Positions 54,274-64,000 of a stretch of DNA of 64,000 nucleotides are shown here, piece after piece. Origin of the DNA: Bathynomus jamesi. Lineage: Eukaryota > Arthropoda > Malacostraca > Isopoda > Cirolanidae. Where the stretch lies: contig JAJOZX010000091.1 of NCBI GenBank assembly GCA_023014485.1, positions 249,001 to 313,000 on the forward strand. Reading direction: 5' to 3'. Every line of letters starts with the position of its first letter. Position 1 is the first letter of the stretch. The notes beneath the pieces are model-generated. The model saw only the letters and a program-made list of their open reading frames with translations, was not told where the DNA came from and made no database searches. The position numbers and the translations under genes are program-made.

Positions 54274-54342
54274 CGTTTTTCTTTTTCCTTGTGGGTTTGC
54301 AGCATTCATTCATTTCACGTGTTTTATTGTGAAATTCATCCC

Positions 54343-54344
<2 letters not shown>

Positions 54345-54381
<37 letters not shown>

Positions 54382-54416
54382 ATATATTATATATATATAT
54401 AATATATATATATATG
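54345..54416. repeat. interrupted (TA)n microsatellite
   Basis: TA repeats with shifts of register, bordering the Penelope-like end. Confidence 0.9.
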
Positions 54417-54419
54417 TAA

Positions 54420-55076
54420 TTTACAGAGCATGAAGCGTACGCAGTCTATATGTCAGTATATTACGCATTATTTTGTACAGTAAAACATGTTCAACCTAAA
54501 AGTAAAATTTCTGAAAATAATAAGAAATTATTAATTGATAATATTCTGTTTTTCTTTCGATATTTTATTCTCTTTGGTGACAGTAATAAAATTTCAAAAA
54601 CAAAAATCGGTCATTACTAATTAGTAATTTTTTGTTTCTTTTAAATTTCCGGTTTCTCGCTGAACTTTTTTCCGAAGTAGTACATGACTAAAAATGAGAA
54701 AAAAGTGCCTTAAAATTTTTCCTAAAAAGTTATTTAGTCCAAGTAAAACCTACTAGTACTGCTGCTACCTACTACTACTACTACTACATTTTGTAATCTT
54801 TCAACTAAAGTTAAAGGTAATCACGGGTTTCTTTCACTTTCTTCTTAACATCTAAGTTCATATGACGCAAGGGACCTACAAATTCAGTGGAATCCGAACC
54901 ACAGACCGCTACATCATCTGGACGTAGAGGACGGTCCCCACTCCAACTACTCTCCAGACCTGTTGTCGCTTAACTTCGCTGATCGACGAGAAGCGCAGTT
55001 GCCACATCACTACGAGGTAGTTTTTTACACAGTCGTAACGACTCTAAAATCAAGATCGAAATCCCCAGTTTTCTAG

Positions 55077-55078
<2 letters not shown>
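54420..55078. other. no gene seen
   Basis: AT-rich. About 54,850-54,970 resembles an old tRNA-type SINE piece. A short (ACT)n lies near 54,772-54,785. Confidence 0.4.
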
Positions 55079-55647
<569 letters not shown>

Positions 55648-55947
55648 AACTACGTTAATTGATATAAACTGAATCAAATGCAAATGTTCTTATCAAATGA
55701 GATTTACAACATATTTCCTAATTTATACAACTAAATATAGTGAAACACTTTTCTTAACTGAATAAATTCATTTAAATCGAAATTAAAATTGATAGAAAAA
55801 TAGTCGTCTCTAATCCTTGTTATTGATCCATATAAATATATATAGATCAATTATTCTTGGATCAATGTTGTTCCAATTTTGGACATTTTTTTAGTCAAGA
55901 ATGTTGGCCATGAAGCACTCTAATCAAACCTAAATAACAGAATATGA

Positions 55948-55978
<31 letters not shown>

Positions 55979-56462
55979 TTCGTATACTGTACTGCGCCGC
56001 ACTTAGTGGATATATATTTCATTTAGAATTTACTTAAAGATGTCCTAAACTACTGGACTGTAAAGAATGTAACTCTCCATGAACGATTACGTATCGTTTC
56101 GAATATTAACGTTCTTTTTCACTGAATCTCTTTGCCTGACGTCACCGTGAAATTGCGAGTGTTGTTATTCCTTGAGATTGAAGGATATAGGAACTTTTGT
56201 CTCCTTGAACGCTCAATCAAGCTTTTCATCCTCCATTTCGAAGTCTTTTTTTAAAGGATAAAATTTCCATTTGGGTAACGATCAAGTTAAAAGTTTCGTT
56301 ATTGTTGCCATGGAAACATTGCGAAACATTGCTATTAGAATTGATATATGCTGAAATGAAATTAAATGAATAGGTATTTGTTAATTGGAGAACTCATTCG
56401 TACATTGAATTAGTTAAATGGCTACGTTTAAGATATTGTTAAGCGAGTAAAGTTTTGAAGTC

Positions 56463-56464
<2 letters not shown>

Positions 56465-56510
<46 letters not shown>
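56465..56510. repeat. (TA)n microsatellite
   Basis: About 45 bp of TA repeats just before a LINE fragment. Confidence 0.9.
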
Positions 56511-56511
<1 letters not shown>

Positions 56512-56514
56512 GAG

Positions 56515-57045
56515 GTTAGGTGTGTTGTATCGGCTCCGCAGTTTCTTGACCCCAACTCAGTTGCTGTTTCTTATACAAGGGTCCTGTCCACCTTTGTATG
56601 GAGTACGCCTCTCGTGTGTGGGGTGGCTCAACCCACACACTCTACTTGACCGGGTGGAATCAAGAAAGGCTTTCGTTTCATCAATTCTTCGCCTCTTACT
56701 GACTATCTTCAATCTCTCTCTCTCTCTCTCTCTCTTCGCCGTAATGTTGCCTCACTCTCTCTTTACTGTTGCTATTATACCGGACATTGCTCTTTTGAAC
56801 TTTCTAATTTCATGTCTCCTCCTTTAAGGAGAGCACGCAGTATCAGACTTCCAACATATTTTCACCCTTTTTCTGTCTAACTCTCTAACGCAAGAGCTAA
56901 TCGGTATTTTCAGTCTTTCATCTACTAAACCAGTCAACTCTGGAACACTCTTCCTCAATCTACCTTCCCCCTTGTCTATGACCTCCACTCTTTCAAATGC
57001 AGAGCGTCCAGGCATCTCAAAAACAAAACTTTATATTGTAGTAAT
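56515..57045 (+). pseudogene. LINE ORF2 C-terminal region, degraded
   Basis: Across frames the plus strand shows 'LCVGWLNPHT'-like, 'SLASRRNVASLSLFYR'-like and 'MSPPLRRARSIRLPTYF', then 'NARANRYFQSF', 'TSQLWNTLPQS' and 'SFKCRASRHL'. This order is typical of the post-RT tail of a second LINE family (Jockey/RTE-like in style). A (TC)n run at about 56,705-56,735 lies within it. Several stops. Confidence 0.6.
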
Positions 57046-57049
57046 GTCT

Positions 57050-58195
57050 AATTAAGAATTAAAATGTTTTGGTTATAAGAAATTAATAATGTTTGTTTAA
57101 TAAAGAAGATAATAATATTTAATAAGAAATGTAATTACGTTAAATAATGGTTTGTTTATAAAATACTAGTTGGCAACACTAAAAACCTGCCCAAGCGAGA
57201 GAGAAATGCCAAAGAGCTGGAGTTTTCGGACGGCATTGGGCTTAAGAAGGTGTTTTTTGGTATTAAGATGTTTTTGTAAATTTAGAATAGTTTTTCCTGT
57301 CTCTCTCCGACTAAAATGTTAACGTTCATTCCCCCCTCGCATTACCCCCTTTATCTAAAAGTGTTTTAGTATAAATAAAGGTCAGTAAAGTGTAATTTAC
57401 CCCCCTCCCGTCTTCCTTTGCATTGTTCGAATTATAATGGCGCCTCATCCCGGCCACGTCTACCCGTAATTATAAAGGACAGCGAAGCGAGTGTGAAGAG
57501 TGATAAAAGATAGAGAAATCGAATAGAAAGTACAGTACATAATGAATTATAAATGAAGTAAAGGGAATCACTACAATATTTAAGCTCATTAGGAAGACCG
57601 TTTATCCCAGTTAGTGGCTGGCACACTGTAACAATAATTAAACGTTTTCAGGTAAACAGGTAACATCGGGAAATCCACAAAAAGGTCTTAAATGCTTAAA
57701 TGCTTTTAAGTTTAGAAATAATGAGAATTTTTTTTTTTGTATTTTGCCAAAATGTTTGACAAAAAAGGACAGGAAATATTGTCACAAAATAAAAAATAAG
57801 AGTTCCACAAGAAAGAGAGCTTGCACCTCGCCTGTTCATTGTAATAGTGACAGATACATACAAAATGTCATTATATTACACAGTAGATTAATTCTAAAGA
57901 TACGAAAAAGGTAATACTTTATTTTTATAACACAATGTACGGGAATTAAAATGAAATCCGAGTCGAAAAATAAGTAAAACAAAGCCAGGTTTTATAGTAA
58001 ATAAGTCACATATGTACAGAGGCAGAAATAAAAAAGTAAATTCTTCCCTTTACACCGAATAAAATCGTCTGGCGTTAACCAGAACAAAATTAGTAAAGTA
58101 TTTTGATAACTCTGAAGTTAGAATAATTATTCAGTTAGTTGAAAGAGAGTCCATGATACTTTACAAGAATAAAAATAAAGTACAATTACGCATAC
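57050..58195. other. no gene supported
   Basis: AT-rich. Near 57,437 'aatggcgcctcatcccgg' could be read as a primer-binding site after an LTR, with 'tataaataaagg' about 65 bp upstream, but I cannot define LTR ends. Part of 58,056-58,101 repeats the MITE interior at 1,360-1,404. Confidence 0.35.
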
Positions 58196-58315
58196 AGATT
58201 GCAGTTTTTTAGCTTCAGCACTTGGGGGGAAAAAAATATATATATACCTAATGCCAAAACTATATTACACACAAAAAACTTTCCACAACCTTATATATAT
58301 ATATATATATATATA

Positions 58316-58590
58316 AACCTTTGGTTAGCTTCCGCCCGAATTGTTCATTCTGACGAAGGTCAAGCTTTTCACTCCACCTTAGACCTACAGTTTAACGTGG
58401 AATCCGAACCACGCCCCATCAGCAGCCCAGAGTCTTAACCACTAGGCCACCTAGAGTACCCATTTATCTACCAACCACTCTTTTTATTGTGTGGAAGGAT
58501 GAACAGCTGGGTTTTGCTGCGCGCCGGCTGCCGTCGGGTCTCGAACCCGGGGCCGATGGATTCGTAGTCAGCGACGCTAACCATATCTTC
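58316..58590 (-). mobile_element. composite tRNA-type SINE
   Basis: Same two-unit family as 16,690-17,040, on the minus strand: 'ccggctgccgtcgggtctcg' gives the B box of the first unit, and the second unit is shortened. The tail abuts (TA)n at 58,292-58,315. Confidence 0.7.
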
Positions 58591-58978
58591 ACTCAAAAGG
58601 CCAATCAAAAGGCCATATTTTCAATCAAAAGAAGTTATGTATCATTGAAAGAAGTTATTTTATCATCTGAAAAGAAGCTTTGATACCCTAAACAAAAAGG
58701 AAAAGTTTCGCCCAGAATGAACCCCTCAAAAAGTTATTTCATTTAAATTAAGAAAGTTTTATTTTAAGGAATGCAAATAAATATCAATCTTTTAAGAGAG
58801 AATTTTACAGGCAACGTTTCCAGTATTTTCTCTTTTGGTGATCTAATAATTGACAAGCATGACCTTCCATCTCAAAATCCACGTTCGGAGTGAATAGTAT
58901 CTTTACTTGTAGGTAGTTAGCAAGTTTGTCTTTAATTACACGTACAAAAGCATATTATAAAGCAGGAGATGAGTGGTA

Positions 58979-59320
58979 CTAGGCGATAATTCTTTTTGGT
59001 ATTGCTATGTTACCACCTTTGGATATAGAATCAATGTTCGTTTTGGTTAATGTGAATGGGATTTGTCCCGTGTCGAGTAATCTCCATAGTAAGTACAATG
59101 ACTTCGATATATTCATTTTGTATTTGTTTAAAAATATAGCACTCCCTGATGCCGAGTTTTCTTGTATTTGTGATAGGGCATTGATGAAATCACTTTTCAT
59201 GCATTCAAAATCAATCAACAGATTCGTGCCCGTATCTGTTCTTGACTGATTTGTATCTCTGTGAAAGAATTTATCCCGATTTTCTATTTTCTCATCGGGC
59301 TTTGGGTTGCTGAACACGGA
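58979..59320 (-). pseudogene. LINE reverse transcriptase N-terminal region
   Basis: The minus strand encodes 'DFINALSQIQENSASGSAIF', then 'LLWRLLDTGQIPFTLTKTNI' and 'KGGNIAIPKRI'. This fits the start of a LINE RT ('F..AL..I..NSA.GPDGIP' through 'P..W....I.PI.K.G'). Small deletions remove key residues such as the PDG. The element is dead. Upstream sequence to about 59,500 (minus) may be more of it. Confidence 0.65.
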
Positions 59321-59499
59321 ATTAAAGCATTCCTAAAGCAGTTCGCCCGTTTTCCCCCGATCTTTTGTGTACTCGTTATTGCGATCCAATATTTTCTTTA
59401 CATTTCATTTCCCTTTTTTGTAAAGATGTAAAAATTATTCGAGTTACTTTTCGTGTTTTCCGCTACTTTGTATTTTCCCCTCTTTTGTCTTGCGAATGA

Positions 59500-60895
59500 A
59501 TGTTTTGTTTTAAATCTATTTCTATTTTGTGTAGTTTTTCGTAACTTTAATCTCCTTTTGTCTCTTTTGCATCTGCGAATGTTTTTTACCTTTTGTATGT
59601 AAAGATTCCATTAATCCCGAAGGGTCCACGAAAACTCTTCTTCACATACAATTTCATTGATTTTTGCATACAAAAATGGAATAACTCCAAAACGGGCAAC
59701 TAAACTCATTCATAAGGTTGGTTGACAAGAAGATTTTGCTTATTTTTTCCTACAAAACCTACCTTATGGCTCATTATATACGTACATAGATTCATATGTA
59801 AGTACTTGATCAAGATTATTAACGATAATCGGTTTGTAAAGGAACTATATTTCTCCAAATCAGTTATATTGCCGCTTTTAATGGTTGCCCCCTCCACTGA
59901 ATGAAAGTTGGTACAAGTAAATGTGTATTGTCCCAACTCAAACCTAAACTTATACATAACTTATAACTTTAGTATGAATTAGCATGAATATGTGCCCTCC
60001 TGCGATGTTCGTGGAAATTGGATGGAAACCTAAGAAGTTTCTATATTTATCCCGGTATTTAGTGAGTCGTATCCGAGCGACCTTGTTTCAGTAAATCTCT
60101 GCTCCAATCTCAACTTGTCATAAAAAGTTTGTCGATCAATTGAAAGGGGGACACTTCAGTAGATCGAGTGTAAAAGAAAGAAGGTACAAGGTGATTCGTT
60201 CAGAATGTCCAATATTCCCTTTCTTTAAAAATCCTGTCCTTTAGATATCCCATAAGAACTAACCACAACAATTAAGGTCAGGTCACAAATAATACCACAT
60301 ACTATCAGTCTTAAATGCGAAGTAGATGTTAGATAAGATTTTCAGGCCAAAATTTGGTAAAAAAAAAAAAAAATTCCAGAACGTAATTTGTTCTATGAAA
60401 TCTTGCGCTGTCTTGCTAAAACCAGACTGTCTAAATCAGTGAATTAGCCACTCAAAAACAGGATGAACTGTTCTTGTAGGATGCGGAGGTAAGCAATTCG
60501 GTCCACCTCGTGTCCATAAAGAATGGTTCTAAAGAATCAAAGCTGTTGGACTTGATAGAAAAATACGATGCTCGGAATCATTAGGTAATGTAGAACAGGG
60601 GAGGACACTTGTGAGTAATATGGAGGGAAAAATGTAGACAAAAGATGCAAGTCTAATTGTAAACTCATGCCCGTGGCTGACTTCTCTCTCTCCTTTTCCC
60701 ACTCTTTGCAACATCGCCAGCGTTGCAATATTACAGCCCCTTTTCATCGACCTTTGCAAACCAATCTATGCACCGAGTCCCTCTCTAGATCCGAGTCTTC
60801 CCCTGATGGTTGTCATCGCAACCAGAAAGAGGGATTAGAAAGTGGAGATAGAGGACAAAATCCTCACTGCCGTACCATACACAAAGATAATTATT
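59500..60895. other. no gene seen
   Basis: No supported coding region. A 14-base A-run lies near 60,359. The rest is unassigned. Confidence 0.4.
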
Positions 60896-60903
60896 ATCTA
60901 AAG

Positions 60904-61066
60904 CAGGGCTTCTCAAACTTTTTTCACTTGCGACCCCTTTGGATCAGACAAATTGTTTCGCGACCCTTCACTCAATGTCATAAAAGCAATAGGTACTAAC
61001 ACTGTATATTTATGAAAAAAATAATATTTTCAAATGTTTCTGCGACCCCTAGTTTGAGAAGCGTGG
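60904..61066. mobile_element. hAT MITE with perfect 8-bp duplication
   Basis: 163 bp with ends CAGGGCTTCTCAAACTTTT and CTAGTTTGAGAAGCGTGG, flanked by a perfect ATCTAAAG duplication (60,896-60,903 and 61,067-61,074). The interior has 'gcgacccctttgg' and 'tgcgacccctag', inverted to each other. Confidence 0.85.
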
Positions 61067-61074
61067 ATCTAAAG

Positions 61075-62530
61075 TATTTGTTTCATTTATTTTTTCGTCC
61101 CTTTTAAATGGTTTATTAATCCAGTTTTATTTATTTTTGTTATTAATTTCTTATGCATCCAACTAACGGAGAGAGATTATCCGTTCTTTGTTGCCACTTA
61201 TAGAATGAATCGGATTTCGTTCTGATGATGAATGCATCGGTGAGTATTAGTGTACTTGGGAGTCACGTGGCAACGGTTGAACTAAAATTCACAATTACTT
61301 TTATCCGCTCAAGTCTTATTTAAATAAATAAATAAATTATGAGCTATGGGCTCGTCGCTGTTGCCCCTCCCCAACAATTTACCGATTACCCAACTTTCTG
61401 CAGTTAAAAAAGAAAAAAAAAGAGTCAATCTGATCTACTGTAGAGCTTTCGTAAGTTACTTTTTGTACGTCTCAGCACTTGTACGCTATCGTATGCATGC
61501 GAAAAAGGGGTAGACTTCTATAGTTCTTGTAAATACTGTAATTAGTATCAGAGTGCCACAACAATAAACTCAACATTGGTTGTAGTAGTTCCCGCCTACA
61601 TACCCAATGTAAAATGAATATTACGAGTAACATCAACCGCAGACTTTTTATAGCCTACTCCTACTGACCTTTTCACAGCAGCACACACATACTCAGAGAG
61701 AGAGAGAGAGAGAACTCGAGTGGCACCCGTAGCTTTTATTCAGCCGCAGACCACTCACAGAGAGAAGAATTAGCACAAAAAAGGAAGAAAGCTCTTCTTC
61801 CCCCCCCCTCATCATTTCCACTCCTCCGCCCAAAGTTGATAGGTTTGGAAATAGGAAAGAAGAAAATACTTAGAGACATTGCAAGAGTGAGGGTAGGTCA
61901 TACCCGGGGGGCTCGGGGTGTGAGTTGAGGGTGCAACATTGCAAAGTTGGATAGAGGTGACATCTGCGTACATGAGCTTGTAACTGCAGTTACACCTTTC
62001 CGTCTACATTCTGTAGTAATATTACTTATCTCCACCTGCTCCTGCTCCTCCTCGTTGAGATGACAACCCTCCAAGGAGAGATCGGACCCTAGGGAACTGA
62101 GGGAGCGAGTTACGAAGGTGGTAGTGGATGCAATCTTGCAACATTGCAATGGTGCAAATGGAGAAGGAGGGAGTTCATCCACAGATATGGTTCTGCAATT
62201 GCCATCGCAACCTTACTTACCCTCAGCGTATTATTACTTCTTGCACACTATCACGGATAAAGACCTTAAAATGAGAAAGAGCGGAGCGAATTTATTCAGA
62301 TCGAATGAAATATGATTTGGGAGCCAATGAATATATAATAAATTAAAAGAGCAAAACTAATCTAAAATTAATACAAAATGAACATCTGTTTCTCTCCGCT
62401 TTATTTTACACAAACGTTTCAAATGTTTTAAAACGCTCTGAAATAAAAAGTTTTCAAAAATCAACAGAAAGTCTTGCTCGTTCAAAATAAATTATAAAGT
62501 TTTTATTTCATTATGTAGTTGCTGACATTT

Positions 62531-62534
<4 letters not shown>
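61075..62534. other. no gene seen
   Basis: Contains a short (GA)n (61,696-61,712) and a repeated 'gcaacattgcaa' motif between about 61,930 and 62,155. No coding frame is supported. Confidence 0.4.
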
Positions 62535-62615
<81 letters not shown>

Positions 62616-63431
62616 GGTTATATTAAAAAGAAGTTCCAGTTTCGGAATAAAGAGACTGTAATGTCTCTTTATAATTCACTAGTCAGACCTCAACTGGAAT
62701 ATTGTGCGCAGTTTTGGTCTAGTCAGGGAGGATATAGAAAGGGTACAAGCAAGGGCTACAAAATTGATCCCTTCAATGAGAATGCAAAACTACCAACGGA
62801 GATTGGAGCGCCTAAATCTGTTTACCTTAGAGACGAGGAGGTTGCGCGGTCAGCTTATTCAAGTCTTCAAGATGCTCAATGGAATAGACAGGGTAGATTA
62901 CAGAAACTTATTCCTACTTAATGCCAATCCGACAAGAAATAATGGGTTTAAACTGAAACTAAAGACATTTAGGACCTCTGTCTGCGGGAATTTCTTTTCC
63001 TATAAAATAGTTAATATCTGGAACCAACTTCCCGCAAAGGTTGTTTCCAGCCAAAGTGTAAATGTCTTTAAAAATAGGCTAGACAAAGTACTGAATACTC
63101 TCATGGTTTAAGACTAAAACATAACGTAACTCTGCAGGAGTTCGCTCGCACGGTGTCTCTGTGGGCATGCTAATTATAGAACTTTTTTATATATTCTCCA
63201 CTTTCCTGTAAAATTTCCTTGGCTACTTTTCCAGGGTCAAGGTATTTTCTTCAACCTTTTTCCGTACCTGCCTCTGGCAGGGAGGAGCGGAGGGTGGGGA
63301 GAGAGCCTTCTACTTTCTATCCAGTTTTCTACTACTGCTAGGATAGTTGAAAGAAAAATAAACTTGTTTAATAACAGGAAACTCCAAGAGTGGACCGGAA
63401 GGTCGTTGAGGCTTCCTCTTTCCTTGTCTCT

Positions 63432-63492
<61 letters not shown>
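62535..63492 (+). mobile_element. 5'-truncated LINE bracketed by (TC)n tracts, best copy
   Basis: (TC)n at 62,535-62,613, coding end at 62,614-63,111, 3' untranslated region at 63,112-63,425 and (TC)n at 63,426-63,492. The untranslated region matches 14,150-14,480. The same bracket is seen at 55,079-55,644. Confidence 0.8.
62614..63111 (+). pseudogene. LINE ORF2 C-terminal region
   Basis: Opens with 'GYIKKKFQFRNKETVMSLYN' and 'LVRPQLEYCAQFW', then after one frameshift near 62,720-62,740 continues 'DIERVQARATKLIPSM', 'RRLERLNLFTLETRRLRGQL', 'FFSYKIVNIWNQLPAKVV' and 'VNVFKNRLDKVLNTL' to the stop at 63,111. This is the well-known region after the RT in CR1/I-type LINE proteins in invertebrates. 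One frameshift is the only visible damage, so this copy is fairly young. Confidence 0.8.
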
Positions 63493-63493
<1 letters not shown>

Positions 63494-63666
63494 AAATGTA
63501 AATTAAATAATAAATAAATATATGATAAGATGTAACTTGGTATAAACTTGTCACATGTATTGACGTATTGATTCAAACAACAGAGGAGATACAAAGTAAG
63601 GATGAAAGTTATTAAACAATATCAAAGATCAATGGAAACCAATTACGTGTTCGAATTAATCATTTA

Positions 63667-63712
<46 letters not shown>

Positions 63713-64000
63713 TCTTGAAGAGGAATTGCAATTTCAGTATGCAATTTATTATTTTATTACATGACATTTCTCAAACATTTCTCCTCGCTAGCCAGTGTTC
63801 ATATTATAAAATATGAACGTGGAACATTTGCTATTAATTTACGATACATACGAGTTATTTCAATAAACTTTATTAAAAAAAAATTAAAAATCTTTTAAGT
63901 AAGATATATGACCCCTTCCCAACTCCCCAACACCGTTAATTATAGCATATTCAGTACTTTACTTTACCTGATTACGGATACATCAACCACTGAATACAGT
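63493..64000. other. no gene seen; (TA)n-(GT)n at 63,668-63,711
   Basis: AT-rich sequence with one compound microsatellite. No supported gene to the window end. Confidence 0.5.

Larger units (their letters stand above)
53795..54310. mobile_element. inverted pair of Penelope-like element ends
   Basis: Arms of about 210 bp (about 53,800-54,030 and 54,090-54,305) are inverted copies around a unique centre of about 60 bp ('ttaatgaaattgtttttaaaatg...'). Each arm holds a hammerhead-like motif (minus strand 53,835-53,880, plus strand 54,228-54,273). This is the arrangement expected from inverted Penelope terminal repeats. No RT is present. Confidence 0.65.

Noticed and set aside
57300..57460. LTR retrotransposon 5' LTR and primer-binding site
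   Set aside because: A TGG-starting, G/C-rich 18-mer and a TATA-like box are suggestive, but no second LTR, gag or pol is present and no LTR ends can be fixed.

Overview
This window looks like repeat-rich intergenic DNA from an animal genome, most likely an arthropod. A decapod crustacean is my best guess, but that is inference. The signs are a very high load of (TA)n, (TC)n and (CA)n microsatellites, many Tc1/mariner-type elements, tRNA- and 5S-derived SINEs, Penelope-like elements, several LINE families, short TTAGG-like stretches and a Polinton. I found no convincing single-copy host gene. Almost every readable coding stretch belongs to a mobile element, and most are broken.

Layout. 0-9 kb: small MITEs, a decayed LINE carrying two hAT MITEs (about 5.1-6.5 kb), and the 3' end of a Penelope-like element with a GIY-YIG domain and a hammerhead-like ribozyme (7.6-8.4 kb). 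9-18 kb: long hairpins, deleted IS630/Tc1-type elements, a pogo/Tigger remnant and composite SINEs. 19.2-24.06 kb: a DNA transposon of a family I cannot name, with about 300 bp inverted ends and a minus-strand transposase-like gene. It is split by a second element (21,186-22,539) that has CAC-type ends and TTA duplications. 25-29 kb: hairpin elements, piggyBac-like MITEs and a deleted mariner. 30.05-33.64 kb: a mariner split by a MULE with a 10-bp target duplication, the MULE itself split by a 454-bp relative of the 21-kb element. 34-36 kb: a LINE endonuclease. 36.5-39.8 kb: three more Tc1/IS630-type elements.

39,942-50,501 is a 10.56-kb Polinton (Maverick) with AGT...ACT termini, inverted ends of about 350-600 bp and a perfect 6-bp target duplication (CACATC). 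It interrupts a LINE reverse transcriptase whose frame resumes on the other side. It keeps a protein-primed DNA polymerase B gene broken in several places, a divergent FtsK/HerA-type packaging ATPase that ends early, an unidentified reading frame of 224 or more codons, and the remains of another gene. I see no integrase, protease or capsid gene, so it appears internally deleted and immobile by itself.

51-64 kb: the rest of that LINE, a minisatellite, a hAT MITE with a perfect 8-bp duplication, an inverted pair of Penelope-like ends with hammerhead motifs on both strands (one apparently intact, one with a broken core), LINE fragments bracketed by (TC)n tracts, and more SINEs.

How the parts relate: this is a layered record of insertion into insertion (LINE > Polinton; mariner > MULE > CMC-like MITE; orphan DNA transposon > CMC-like element). 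Target duplications and resumed reading frames fix many boundaries to the base. Family names rest on motifs and memory of the families; no database search was run.
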